A stretch of DNA of 64,000 nucleotides from Humulus lupulus (GCF_963169125.1 NC_084796.1:87280888-87344887); one strand, 5' to 3'. Shown: positions 9,792 to 22,035, numbered from the stretch's first letter. Program-made: numbers and translations. Notes: generated by a model not told the origin, from the letters alone.

Positions 9792-12474
9792 TTATTGAGG
9801 CTCTTGTGGTTGCTGGTCGACTGTGGCCCCAGCATCTTCATTGACGCCCTCGATACCTGTTGCCAAAGATATCTCAAGGGATCCCTGAGCCCTCACCTCC
9901 TCTTCCAGCCGAGCAATGCACTTCGCCAACTTAGCCTGCCTTAAGGGTCTGGTAAGTAGATAAAGTCAGCCTTGGGATTGCTCTTCCAAAACATGTAGAA
10001 GCACTGGAACGCCGCTCCCTCATACTTCTCCAAGTTTCGAGCGTTGGTCTCCTCGAGGTCGACAACCTCTTTGCGGTTGATTTCAAACTCTGCTTGAAGT
10101 TTGTTAGCTTCTCGGTAGTTTATCAGCGAGGCTTCCTTATACCTCTCCTTGGAGGCAGAAATTTTGACCACGGAGTCCTCCTTCTTCTTTAGGTCCTCCT
10201 CAAGCTTGGCGATCTTAGCCTCAGCTGCTCGCAACTCCTCAACATGCTTGGCCTCGACCACCTTGTACTGCTCGGCGAGCCTTCCCTCAACCGCCTTGAT
10301 TTCTTCAGCATGCTTGGCGGCTGCCTCCTCCAAGCGGCGCCAACCGGTACTCATGGTCAGAATCCCCTGCGATCAGAGAAAAAATAAAAAGCTGTTATTA
10401 TCAATCAGAGAGAAAAGTAATCAAACCATAGTAAAAGCAGCGACTTATAGTGAGTAGTTTGTTCAACGCACGATTAAGAAGCTGGTCGACTGGCATGGTG
10501 GGGGCGTTGCTGAAGGATTCCTAACTACGTCGGTGTCTAGACAGTTTCTTCAGCCTGTTGCTGGCCGAAGTGCAGGCGGAATTTAAAATAGCCTCGACCA
10601 GAGTTTCATCTGGCTGAGCAGCAGAGTTGGGGTTGGTGGCAGCTGGAGGGTTCTGGTCGGTGGGAGCTGGAGGATTCTAGTCTGCAGGACCTGGAGGAGG
10701 AGTCGTCTCTTGTGGAGGAGTTGGTGCAGGAAGGTCCTCCACCAGAGCCCTTTCAACGGATGGGTCACTGCAGCCTTCTTCGGGCGGCGCCAGTTCGATT
10801 TCTTCTTGTTCGCAGAAGTTGTGGTAATGGGGTTGGTGTATAAATCGAACGCCTTCTTGGCAGGCATGTCTGATGAAAAGAAACATACGATTAGTCAGGG
10901 AAAGTTGTCATACAAAAAATACAAGGAAAATGGAGAGAAAAGAAATTATAAGTAAAATACCCGAGCTACAACTACTGGTCGTTACATTATCTATTGTACT
11001 ACTGCTACACTCACTCTCTGCCATGAAGAAGTCTGAATCTAAACTAGTCGCGTATTTAAAGTTGTTGTCCCTGTCAAATAAATGACAGGGAATGGGCAAA
11101 TTGTCTAAGAGTGAGGAGTCAGTACCGTTCTCATCTGAGGACTCAAGTATAGGCTCGGGGTGTTCAGAAAGCTTATGCTTGCCTTTTCCTTGTTGAGCAG
11201 GGGCAGCAGCGGCTCGCATAGTGCTGGAGGGTTCCCTGTTGGTCACTCCCATAGTCCTCCTCCTCGGGGGTTGTGACACATCCTAGTGCTACTTGGGAAC
11301 TTCTTCCTCGGTAGCACTTCCCGCTGTCGATTCCCTCACATCCTAGTGAGGTACAAGAAGACCGACCAGCCTTAGGTTATTCTCTGTGACTAGCTCTTTG
11401 ACACTCTTTTCGATGTTTGTCATGCTGGCCAGGGTTGCTGCCCGTATCTCCATGTCTGGAGTGGGGACTGGTCGATACCATGGACCTGAACGACACCGAA
11501 GTTCTAAAATGTGTATAGGAAGGCTAAAAGAAAACAAACGACCAGTAAGTAAATGACTTACCTCCTTCAGTGAAGGCCAGGTTGTGGGCGACCAGGTCTG
11601 GTGTTAAAAAGTACTCCTAGAAGTACTTCCCCACATTGAACTTGTAGGTAGTGTCACTCAGGAAGGTGCGAGCAAATTCATAGTGGTAGAAATGGAAGAA
11701 CCCCGTGTTGTTGTGGTTGGGGTTGGATTTGAGATCAGACAAATAATTGATCTCGTGTGGCGTAGGAACGGGCCACTTCTTGTGATTGTAAAGGATATAG
11801 AGAGCAGAAAGTACTCTATATCCATTTGGGGTGATTTGAAAAGGAGCGACCTTGAAATAGTTGGCCACCCCCTGAAAAAATGGACGTAGAGGCAAGGTTG
11901 CCCCTGCCTCGATGTGATACCTCAACCAGGTGCTGAAGGAACCCCTAGGTAGGTTTGCTCACTGGTCAATCGAAGGCTTGATGAGGGTTATCCCAGGAAG
12001 GTCGTACTTCTTGAGATAATTGGCTACCATCCTAGCTGTAATAATACTAGGAGGTGCCACGTACCATTCGACCTCTAGTCGGAGGACGTCGCGAGGTTGG
12101 GCTTTGGTTTGAATGTCTAGCGGGGAAGTGTTTACAGGTTGAGGGTTGGTCGGAGGAGTTTCAACCCGAGGAGTAGGCTAAGTAGTAGAAGGCTTGGTTG
12201 TATTCTTTTTTCTTTGAGCAATGGACTTCATGCGACCCATATTTGTTGGGCTAGTCGGTGGTCTGTTTGTGGGGTTGTGTTGAGAAAAGGGAATGTCTGA
12301 GAATTGCAGCGATGGCTTTTCTTGATCTTCAAGCAGTAGAGCGAGCAAGTCGTCGTCGATCAGCCTCTCACCTCCCCACGGGTCGTGCATGAAAATTTGC
12401 AAACAGAGAAGGGGAGATGAGAATCTACGACCAATAGACTGAAGAAGTGAGAGCGTTGTGATAACGTTGCTCAT
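9792..12474 (-). pseudogene. Element A antisense accessory gene (Transposase_28-like, coiled coil)
   Basis: A multi-exon gene opposite to gag-pol, starting near the 3' LTR. Open pieces on the minus strand are 12474-12178 (N-terminus beginning MSNV, then an acidic helix), 11925-11617 (a domain with LPLRPFF and FQITPNGYR, like Pfam Transposase_28, 'putative gypsy type transposon'), 11279-10908 (basic/Ser-rich), 10867-10583 (Pro/Gln-rich) and 10354-9941 (long coiled coil ending in the aromatic motif FYMFWKSNP). A further frame carries Glu-rich coding to a TAA at 9792-9794. TATAAAAG lies on the minus strand at about 12488-12495, only about 15 bp before the ATG. Homologues sit in elements B and C. 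Stops and frame changes suggest decay, though some gaps are introns. Function unknown. Confidence 0.75.
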
Positions 12475-13267
12475 GTATAAAAGTTAGGCTTTTATACGAC
12501 CATCAGCATTCTAACTTAAACACTAAATAATATGCGAACAGTTTGGAAAACGGATTAAAAAGCAGAAATGAAAAGTTTTTCAAAGAAAAATTTTCAACTC
12601 TGAAAAAGGGAGGGAAAAACCCAGTTTTTTCTGAATGCCTAAAAATTGAATTTTACTTCGATTTTGCACCCTAAATTAGTAATCTCAATTCCTAAGTCAA
12701 TTCCTAAGCCTCGTTTAGTGATTTTCCTTATCTTGTCATGTTAATACCTACTAGCCCGATTACCCCAATAATTTTTTCAAGACCATTCGAGAACTCAGAA
12801 TCCAAAACACACCAGAAAACTCAAAATATAACTATTGCATGGCATCTCAGAGACAAAGAAGTTCAAGGGACTTACTTGAATAGAAAGTTGAAGGGGAGAT
12901 ACGAGCGTTAATTCAAGTGGCTAAACAAAGACTCCACGGATCACCGAAGTCGTCTGAGTTTTCTGGGTTCTTCGTGTTTCGTTCTTCAGTATACTTGAGG
13001 AAAAAAGGGAGAGTAAAAAGTGAAACTGTGAGGTTATTTATATTGGTTAAGGCGCGATTAATAAGGTAATGATGTGGGATGATTTTTCGAGCCATGGAAA
13101 AATGTGATAGTCGTCAAATCGCCTTTTGGGAAATTGCAATGACATGATTGGTTGCCTTTTTTTCGAAAAGGCACTGATAGCTTTGATGGCTCTGACAAGT
13201 CACACGAAGGGTCGGTCATTTAAGTTTACTTTATGCTGGTCGCAGTAAAATAAACTTGGGGGGCAAA
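12475..13267. other. 3' untranslated region of element A with polypurine tract
   Basis: No protein-coding signal. It contains the presumed promoter of the minus-strand gene. It ends in the polypurine tract CTTGGGGGGCAAA directly before the 3' LTR, which primes plus-strand DNA synthesis. Confidence 0.75.
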
Positions 13268-13903
13268 TGTTTACCCAAAAACGGACTACCTAATGACGTG
13301 GTAGGATTGATCTACACGTGGGAAACACGTGGAAGTTTTAAGTGAGCATACCCTCCTCAACCCTCGACCAGAAGATCATTGGCTTATCAAGTATCATAAT
13401 CATGGGCGACCAGCCTAGTCGCATATATTCAGTTATTTCCTTTGAATATGCAATCTTGTAATTACATATTAATTTTAATTTTCATTATTATTTAGATACT
13501 CATGTATTAAGTTTAATTAAGGCCCATTGGCCCATTTAAACCTCCTGGAGCCTATAAATAAGAATCAAAGGACTCAAGAGAGGGATTTTTGATTTTTTGA
13601 ACATTTGGCCTGAGAACGCTTAAGCTAAGAGATTCCAAGAGAGAAAAAGAGTGTTGTTATCCATCACAATTGTATTTATCTGAGATCTAGTGAAACTCGT
13701 GAACCCTAGTTCATTGATCACTATTCTTGGAATACTACATCAATAAGAACACTAAGTGAACATAGGTTGTTACCATTCTATTGGAGCCGAACCACTATAA
13801 ATCGTTTGTGTTGTTTATCTTTTTGTCTGGAGTTCTTCTCATTTTCATCTTACTTTATATCATTTATTTGACTCCGTGTCGTTGACCAATTCGAGGGTCA
13901 ACA
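13268..13903 (+). repeat. Element A 3' LTR (636 bp)
   Basis: Same TG...CA ends as the 5' copy and a TATA box at 13553-13560. It is followed directly by the second TTTAG target-site copy. Its last about 280 bp match the 5' LTR exactly by eye, while the first about 355 bp carry 23 substitutions and a one-base deletion relative to it. Confidence 0.93.
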
Positions 13904-13908
13904 TTTAG

Positions 13909-14982
13909 AAATTTGAGTTCAAGCTTGGGATGGAATTTCCTACTATGGAGCATCAAAGGGAGGCCTTGAAATATCATTTTATTAACAGTAATAGAACATA
14001 CAAGTTTGTTTTCAATGACAAATCTAGAATAAAAGCCAAATGCAAGGGTGAAGGTTGTGATTGGTTTATTTATGGAAGAGTTCAGGGTAATGATAAGAAG
14101 ACTGTTAGGATAAACAAGTACGAGTCAGAACACCACTGTGGGATAGTGTTCAACAACAAACTTGTGACAAGCACATGGTTAGCCAAGCATTTCTTGGAGC
14201 AGTTCAGACTTAATCCAAACATGGACTACAAATGATTCATGGGAATCACCCATAAAACAAAATTCAGCAATATGACACAAACCATTTTCAACAAGGCTAA
14301 GGTTTATGCAAGAAATCTTTTGGAGGGTTCGATGAAGGATCAATATTTAATCCTTGATGACTACTGCAGGCAGCTAATGGAGACAACCCAGGTAACACAG
14401 CTTTACTTAAAACTAGCCTTGTTGATGGCCAAAGAGTATTTGAGAGGGTTTATATTTACTTGAAGGCTTGTAAGGATGCGTTCAATAAGGGTTGTTGGCC
14501 TTTGCTAGGACTGGATGGATGTTTCTTGAAAGGCTATTGTAGGGGTATGTTATTGGCTGCTATAAGTATAGACCCATACAACTCACAATTTCTAGTGGCA
14601 TATGCAATTGCTGAGAAGGAAAACATCGAAACTTGGACTGGTTTCTAAATTTAATAGTTGAGGATCTTGGCATTGAAAACCCAAGTATTTTCACAATTAT
14701 GAGTGACTGACAGAAGGGTTTGGAAAAATCTTTGGCTGACATTATGATTGGAAGTGAAATCAGGTTTTGTGTAAGGCATCTGCACTTCAAATTCAAAAAA
14801 GAACATCCTAGTTTGATATTAATACAAATGTTATGGGGTTGTGCACGGGCAACTACACCTGTGGAGTTTACTCAAAGAATGAATGCTCTGAAAGAAGTAG
14901 ATGAGAATGCTTACAAATGGTTGCTGAAGAAAGACCCTAAAGATTGGAGCAAATCACATTTTAGAGAAGCTGTGAAGTGTGA
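13909..14982 (+). pseudogene. MULE transposase, DNA-binding and catalytic block (broken)
   Basis: Resumes after element A. 13930-14235 is the MuDR-type DNA-binding domain (GMEF...REALKYH, then C-x4-C and an E-HHC zinc ligand set). It ends in a TGA before a short second block (14239-14463) with a further TGA at 14461. 14460-14648 starts the MULE catalytic domain with LGLDGCFLKG (first catalytic Asp). After another frame break comes MSD followed by TGA and QKGLEKS (second Asp; the TGA fits a decayed Arg codon). 14720-14982 holds the CVRHLHFKFK stretch and a DWSKSHF region. The frame runs cleanly across the next insertion into 19586. Confidence 0.85.
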
Positions 14983-17900
14983 TGTAATATCCGCCTTTGC
15001 ATTTCATGGGTATTGTGGTAATTTTGGCCTGTGAGGCCAATTTGGTAATTTATGTTGACGCATATGTGAATTATTTTTTTTATTATTTCATGATAATGTG
15101 TGATTTATTTCATGATTATGATATGTGTATGTATGGTAGCGACAAGACACGGTTCCTTCAAGTATTGAGGGTTTAAGTGCCAATTGTAATATCTGCTTTT
15201 ACTATTAAGGGTATTATGGTAAATTGTATGACATTATGTGTTTAATTATATGAATTATGATATGCATGATTTATGATGTATGTTCATTTATGTGTTCTGT
15301 CAAGCAATCCACTCACATGTGTTTCTTCAAGTATTAGGGGCCAAAGTGTAATAGAAGTTATGTATTGGGGTCAAAGTGGAATTATGGGTTTTATGATAGA
15401 AAACATAATTATCAAAAGTTAAAACTATTAGTTTTGGTTGGAAATTACAATAAGGGTCTTAAGTAATTATTAAGGATAAATTTGAGGTTGGGGACAGAAA
15501 GGTCATTTGGTTTTATACGAATTAAGTCAGATTAAATAATCTATAAATAAGAAAATTAGGTTTAGATTTTGTACGATTTTCAGACTCTGGTTTTGGGCAA
15601 TAGATTGAAGGGGAAACAGACCAAGAACAATCTCTCGTTCTTGATCTGAGTTTTTTTTTTTTTGAAAGCTTGAGGTTTGAAGGAGATTACCAATTTGGCC
15701 TATTGAAGGGCTAGGAATCTCATAGGTGACAAGGGTCTGGGTTTTGGTGGGTGGATCTTGATTTGTAAGTGTTCAACTTTTGTTTAAAGTTTTTGAAATT
15801 ATGAGATTTGTTGTTATTGTTTTTGGGTTGATGAATGTCTAATATAGGTTTAGAGATGTTAATATCTAGGTTCCAAGGGTTAGAAACATGTTAGGATAGA
15901 TATTGTGGGGCAAGATTTGAGTTCCCTAGTGTTTTGGGATGTTTTGAGGGTTGAGAAATCGCATAAATTTATGGGTTTTTTTTCGCAGTGGCGCCACGGC
16001 TCAAATGTGTCTCTTTTAGGCTGAAATTTGCTCTCTGACTTTGGTCGCGCCGCAGCTCTATAGGAGGGCGCCGCGGCTCAAATACATTTTTTTTTCTATT
16101 ATAATTTTCAGGTTTCTTATTTTGACCATAACTTTTGACCCCAATGTCGGATTTGGACGTTCTTTATATGGTTGGAAAGCTTGTGAAAAGATCTACAATC
16201 TAGAACCTAAGCCAAGTTTAGATGTTATTACTTTGGAGCCAGAATCATGAACTAAGCTTGGTATTAATCGATTTTGATCGTTTTTGTTTAGGTTTGCCTA
16301 GAGACTCTTGAACAAAATCACACTTGGGTTGTTTTATCAACTTAATTGCTAGAATTTAGGTAAGAAAAGTGGTCACTATAACACAGGGTGTGCATTTGAA
16401 TGCACAAATGTATATATATGTGATCTAATTAAGTTTATGTATGTTATGGTTATGATTTTGTTATGTATGTTATGAGTTTATGAATATTGCATGTTTATGT
16501 ACGTTGTTGCATGCTTACATTGACATGGGTATGAATACACTTGAGCAGAGTTGCTATAACCTATGTTTATGTTATGACATTGTTTGGTGTTTGGTAAGAT
16601 GTTGGACAGGGTAGTATCGGAACATGTGTACTGTAACGACCCAAAATCGCTAATAAGGCTTAAGGGCCTTGATTAGTGTGCCAGGAGGGCAGGTTGGGAC
16701 TTATGTGTGATTTTATGAGTTAAATGCATGGTTATGATTTAAAGCATGTTATATGACTAATTGAACATTGAGATGCATGACTACGTGGTTAGTATGCATG
16801 TTAGGTGAAATAATTATGCATGTGGACCTCGTTTGCATGATAGGGGTAAATTGGTAATTTTAGCCCGCTGAGGGCATATATGTGATAATTGTATTCTGTG
16901 AATTGTACCACGTGAGTGTGGTGTTATTATTGTGATGCACGTGCCGAGACGGTCCTAGAGAGCTAGCTAACTCAAGAGTCGCAACGGGATTTCTATACCC
17001 GGCTCAGGAGGAGCCTAGGGGTACCTCGGGAATTTTATGGCTAAGTTGAGAGTTAGCGGGTGACGGTTATTGGAGATTTAGTAACCTGGGTAACCATTAG
17101 TTACTGCTGAGAGTAACAAGTTTTAGAAAGAAAATGGTAGATATGAAATAGAAATGAAAGGACTTAAGTGCCCTTGAGGTTTAGGTAGGAAAGGTTAGGC
17201 AAGGAGGGGAAAAATGGTCATTTGGTTGGGAATTAGATAAATGGCAGCTGGGTTATATGGGGTATACGGTTTGGGGCTTAGTCATTTTGGTCTTGATAGA
17301 GTTTGAAGAGAAGAGAAAAGAGAGGGAAAAGCTAGGGCATGAAGAAGAAGAAGATGAGTGGAGGAGCTGAATTGGAGACCTAGGAGATGAAGGAAGCTTC
17401 GGGATGGATTCTCCATATGAGGTAAGGAATTTTGTACACATTTATGGCTTGATTATGTTATGGGTTAAGAAATTTGAGCATGGTTTAAGTTTGAACTTTG
17501 AGTTTTTATTTTTCTGAAATTGAAATCAAGGATGTGGATTTTGGGGATTTGATTGTGTGTTTGGATGTCTTTGATGATGTTTATGGGTTGTTAGATGGTC
17601 TATTTGATGTTTGAAATTGATTTTGGGGTTTGGGTATTGGTTTGGTATGATTTTGGAAGGTTTTAGCTCGGAGAAACGCAAGAGAAAACCCAGATTTTCT
17701 GGGTTCGCGAAGGAGCGCCGCGACCCTGTTCTTGGGCGCCGCGGCGCGAGGTTGCATCAGGAGAGGGGCATCTCGCTGGGCGCCGCGGCCCTTGAGGGGG
17801 GTGCCGCGGCGCTAGGCCATTTTCAGGGCACCAAAAGTTGCATTTTTGAGCTTTTGCTCCGGGGGTTCGGGGGATGTTTCCGATGAATTGTTTTAGGGAT

Positions 17901-19585
17901 TTGGGAGTCCCGAGAGTGTGGGATTGGTCCCGGGAAGCAGTTTTTGATTTGATTAGTATTGAGGGATGCTTCTTGTGTGTTGTGACTAGGTTGTTGGTGG
18001 GGCTCGTGCCAGAGGACCGTGCTCGCGACTTTAGTGCATCAGGAGGTTCGGAATACAGGTAAGAAAACTATAACACCCGTAGGATGGGGCGTGGGCCCAT
18101 AGTGTGATTGCGGGGCACGACCCTATATTGCATGATGAAATGATTGCCGGGCATGGCCCTATATTGCATTACATGTTAGGGTGTAGACTTAAATGAATCA
18201 ATATTTATTGGAATGTTGTTGTGTTATGCTATATGTGTGATTATAGTAAATTGAACGGCAAGGGCCGAGAACGGCGTAGGCCGGGTACGGCAGTGGGGCC
18301 GGAAGTAACACCTAGCACATGGGATGCTATAGTCAGGGCGGGGCCCGGTGGATACATGAGTTATCCTTACGGTGAGAACCGATACCCCAGGGCTTTGGTA
18401 AGGTTTCTGGGGCGGCATGGCCGTGTTTGCTTAGTCTAATGGTTGACTTGTTTATTTGTGGATTATCTGTTATGTTAAACTGTATACATTGCATATGTTA
18501 TGTTCTGCATGAGTTTTCTTGCTGGGCTTCGGCTCACGGGTGCTCTGTGTTGCAGGTAAGGGCAATGACTGAGTCAACCAACCATGAGTACGGAGAGCGT
18601 GAAGCGACGCGTACATGTTTGGCCTGCCCGACTGCTTTGGTTGGGGGTTTATTCGAAAATGGCTGTAATAATATATGATTTTTTATAACTGATCAATTGT
18701 AAACTTATTTTAAGATGTAAATAGTTTTCAAACCTTATTTTGGGATCCCAAATGTTTAATACTAGAAGTTTTATTGAAACGACGCATTTTTCTAAGATTA
18801 CAGCCTTAACTTTTAATTAGTCACACTTTCGTTTAAAAACCTCGGTTAGCGAGTTCGTTGCACACTGTTTTGTCTTAAAACTCACTTAGTAACGGCTCTA
18901 AGGAAGTAGGGCGTTACATGTACTTTATGATAAAATGCATGCTTACGTTTCTCGTGCTTAGTTGCACACTTGACCAGGTTAGCACTGGTTTACAACTGGT
19001 ATGACATCGCTAATACGTTTTATGATTGTATAATGAGATGATGTGATACGATATGAATTATTATTGAACTCTATTTATGTTAAGGTATAGATTATGAATA
19101 TTATATGAATTAGGTTGTCATAGTTTGAACTAGGTTACATTTTATGTTTATGTTTTCTGTTTGGCCTTTGGGGTTGTGACCTACATAGTTCTTCTTGCTG
19201 GGTGTTAGCTCACGGGTACTCTGTGTTGCAGATAAGGGAAAAAGCATAGTAGATGAGGTGATGAGTTGGAGCAGGTTCGGTCTGATGTGTGCATGTCGTG
19301 ATTGGTTGACCTGGGGGTTTAAAAGGGTGCTACTTATGCATTGTTGTTATAAAAGTCTTTAACCTTTAGTTTTATGTTGTTTATTAAACATTAATTTTTA
19401 CTTACAACGTGCATGTAAAACAGATTTATTTGAAATATCGAGATCTCGAGTTGCATTTTTGTAAAAAAGTTGTTAATTCATGTTTCTTTCAATAAAAGTT
19501 TTGTTTTTTTAAAGAGATTCATGTAAACATTAGTTTACTTAAATATGAAGTATTTAGTAAATTAATAGATTTTTAGGTCGTTACA
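14983..19585 (+). repeat. Outer solo LTR in the MULE gene (about 2.3 kb without its own insert)
   Basis: Starts TGTAATATCC and ends GGTCGTTACA, with a perfect TSD TGTGA at 14978-14982 and 19586-19590. It carries the AGGTAAGAAAA box (about 16357) and the CTTGCTGGGTGTTAGCTCAC...TGTTGCAG/ATAAGGG box (about 19192-19238) shared with the other large LTRs. It has no internal region or partner LTR, so it is a solo LTR. It was later hit by the inner solo LTR at 16632-18918. Removing both restores a continuous transposase reading frame at KC-D-MC, which confirms the boundaries. Confidence 0.9.
16632..18918 (+). repeat. Inner solo LTR (2287 bp, Tekay/Del-like)
   Basis: Starts TGTAACGACCC and ends AGTAGGGCGTTACA, with a perfect TSD TGTAC at 16627-16631 and 18919-18923. 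It resembles the LTR at 46082-48388, which is followed by a Met-tRNA primer site, so the family is Ty3/gypsy, probably Tekay/Del chromovirus. Inside are a hairpin of AACCCAG and CTGGGTT near 17693-17712, a cluster of GCGCCGCGGC-type boxes at 17714-17814, the AGGTAAGAAAACTATAACACC box at 18057 and the TGTTGCAG/GTAAGGG box at 18549-18563. No protein is encoded. Confidence 0.92.
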
Positions 19586-20454
19586 TGTGATATGTGTCTT
19601 AACAATCTCTGTGAAAGCTTTAACTCAGCTATCATTCCTGCAAGAGACAAGGCAATTGTAACACTGTTAGAGAATGTCCGATTCTGGATTATGTGCTGAT
19701 TCAACACCAAAAGGGAAGAAGTTAAGAAATGGGTAAATCTAGTTGGTAAAATGATCTTTGCGATTATTGAGAAACATAAGAAAGTGCCCATGGAATGTTA
19801 CTCAACAATGGCTGGAAATGCTCAGTTTTCAGTAACATTTAAAGGAACAGAAACCTTTGTGGTCGATTTGGTGAAGAAAGTGTGCACTTGTAGGGCTTTC
19901 CAATTATCTGGCATAGCTTTAGCTTCTATATGGGCATCAAGATTGAACCATTATGATTTTGTTGATGACTGGTATAAAAAAGATGCATACATGGCTGCAT
20001 ATGCTGGGATAATTGAGCCCATGCCTAGTCCAGATAAGTGGCCTCAAACTGGCCTAAACCCCATATTCCCACCTCCAGAGCAAGTCCTACCTGGAAGAAC
20101 AAAGAAAAAGAGAAACAGAAGCAATGATGAACCTCCACTAGGTGCTACAACATTTTCAAGGAAGGGTCAAGCTAATCACTGCAGTAGATGTAAGCAGATT
20201 GGGCATTCTAAGAAGACTTGCCAAAATGAAGTTGTTAAGGAGGTACACTCTTATCTACTGTCATCAATTTTTTATATGATATGTTATTGGTTGTGATATT
20301 ACTGAAAACTAATTGATATGTTAATGATTTTGATATGTTGCAGCCCAAATTTACTAAGAAGAGAGGTAGACCATTTAAGGCTAACCCACTTCCTGAGACA
20401 GTGAAGAGGAATGAGAGGAGAAAGAGACAAAAAAGCAAAGGAACATGCCTCTAG
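19586..20454 (+). pseudogene. MULE transposase, C-terminal block (SWIM remnant, zinc knuckle)
   Basis: Continues the catalytic domain (NNLCESFNSAI, then a TGA in place of a Trp or Arg codon near 19696). It runs through the start of a SWIM finger (VCTCRAFQLSGI) whose second Cys-His pair is missing, so the finger is truncated. A CCHC knuckle follows (CSRCKQIGHSKKTC). An intron from 20243 (GTACAC) to 20343 (TTGCAG) leads to a last exon ending in a basic AT-hook-like tail (KKRGRPFKAN) and a TAG at 20452-20454. The SWIM finger belongs to plant MULE transposases and probably binds DNA or protein. Confidence 0.82.
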
Positions 20455-21069
20455 ATCTCAACAGCAACAAGGATGAATTTTAGACCTGCTCTACAAAAAA
20501 TCATTTTATAATGTTGGTTTCTGTGTAGAAGGGGGGATGAAACAGATCATTTTGTGTAGAACATATCATTTTGTACATGTTTAGAGCAACTTCTTTTGTT
20601 TAAAATATTTAGGGTGGATGGATAAATGAACAACTCCCTATACTTTACTGTTTTATGGCTAACTGTATTGGATATCTTATATTGAATGTATTGCAGGGCA
20701 AAACTAATGCTATATTGTTGATCTATTTCAACATTTTACTGGTTTATTACTGGTTTAAAACTATAAGAATTTTGTACTAGTGCAGGATCTTTTACTGGTT
20801 TATGTCTGGTTTATGGCTTTTGAATTACTAAATAAGGAAATGATAATGGCACTCAAATTGACTTAATTAATGATGCAACAACTATTTACTGGTTTATGGC
20901 TTATTTACTGGTGCAAAATCATGCAAAATACTAGTTGCAACATTTAAAAAGACAACTTGCAAGAACATTTTGGATTCAAAATAAATAAAATTTCATTTAT
21001 GCAAAATACTAGCTACAAATTCCATTTTCATTGTCAATATACAAACAGTCATTGATTCAAATTACAAGT
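20455..21069. other. Spacer between the convergent MULE genes
   Basis: AT-rich, with no coding signal. Short words such as TTTACTGGTTTATG recur several times between 20735 and 20910. It would hold the terminators of both genes. Confidence 0.55.
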
Positions 21070-21685
21070 TCAATTATTCAACCAAACAGACACAACAACA
21101 ACAAAAATAGACATCAGCAATATTAATTTGAAAATTTTACGAATCCAAACAAGGCCAGCCCCATTTTCATTAGCTTGGTCTCTCAAATAGCAAGTTCCAC
21201 ATGCCATTGGTCCCATAATTTGGTCTTCATTTTCCATAACCTGATGTGGTTCTCTGATATTGCTAATCTCGTGCTCCTGCTCCCTAATTCTTCTCAACAG
21301 CCCTGGTATGACTTTTTTGGATCTTTCACAAATTTTAGGGTCAACCCAATGAAAAAAATTACACCCACCTACTGACTGGAAATTCAACAAAAAGAAAATG
21401 AAAAAGGCAACAAAGAACCCACGATTAAACAAAAAAATGAAAAAAAAAATTAAGGGACAACAATCTTACTTTCATCTTCCAGCAAGCAATGAACCTTCTT
21501 CCAGGATTAGCGTCTGTCCATGATGTCCTCTGAACCCATGGTTCACCACAGTGACAAGCGTTAGAACCCTTACATTTTGAAAAATCTTTCTTCCTCCTAG
21601 AGTTACTATGGGGGCTTACTCTTTGCCAATTGCTTCGAGGACTTACATGAGATGAAAAGGAAGCATCTTCTATCGTCGATTTCAA
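21070..21685 (-). CDS. GRF-type zinc-finger, coiled-coil, single-membrane-span protein (MULE accessory gene)
   Basis: Two exons on the minus strand: 21685-21470 (72 codons) and 21375-21070 (101 codons plus stop), joined across a GTAAGATT...TTTCCAG intron, giving 173 residues without internal stops. Residues about 44-80 form a zf-GRF domain (CHCGEP..., NPGRRF..C and, after the splice, GGCNFFHW). A charged helix with RIREQEHEI follows, then a C-terminal hydrophobic span (KLILLMSIFVVVVSVWL) ending two residues from the stop, typical of a tail anchor. It lies convergent to the transposase, where MuDR-like elements may carry a second gene, so I infer a MULE-borne accessory protein. A host gene captured by chance is the alternative. 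Confidence 0.78.
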
Positions 21686-21879
21686 GCTACACCGTCGAAA
21701 ATGGTTTGTGTCCCCTGTTGTTAACCCGAAGAGAGAGAGGGATAATTTGAGTGTTTGATTTTTGAGGTTTCTATTTTTGAAGGAATGAGTTTTAGTTTTT
21801 TGGGTTTTTGAATTTAGTTTTATGTTTTAATTTTGTTTTATAAGTTTTTGACAAAAATAAACGGGATTTATTCAAAGCC

Positions 21880-22035
21880 CTACACATGTCTTTTTTTTTC
21901 TCAGTTAACAGAGTGGTAGTGACGGAATTGGCCAAATCATAACGTTTGGTATTTAATCCATCGAAATAAAAGATGTGGTATATAAGTGTATAAAACAGAA
22001 AACATATGGCATTTATGCCGCAAATAACTCTTAGT
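21880..22035. repeat. Likely right terminal region of the MULE
   Basis: Contains GTGGTAGTGACGG, a TATATAAGTGTATAAA word and GGCATTTATGCCGCAAATA. A related block recurs in the same orientation at 23060-23222 (GGTAGTGACAAATG, TATATAAGTGTATAAA, TTTATGTCACAAATACCC). This looks like a shared terminal repeat of two MULE-like elements. The matching left terminus would be outside the window, so it cannot be confirmed. Confidence 0.45.

Larger units (their letters stand above)
2180..13903 (+). mobile_element. Element A: Tat-lineage Ty3/gypsy retrotransposon with antisense accessory gene
   Basis: A complete LTR element. The 5' LTR is 2180-2816, the 3' LTR 13268-13903, and the TSD TTTAG lies at 2175-2179 and 13904-13908. 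Gag, protease, reverse transcriptase/RNase H, a second RNase H and integrase are on the plus strand from 2866 to 9080. A separate multi-exon accessory gene is on the minus strand, 12474-9792. The second RNase H between the first RNase H and integrase, and the absence of a chromodomain, are Tat-lineage traits. The element sits inside the MULE transposase gene. Many nonsense changes and at least two frameshifts show that it no longer encodes working proteins. Confidence 0.93.
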
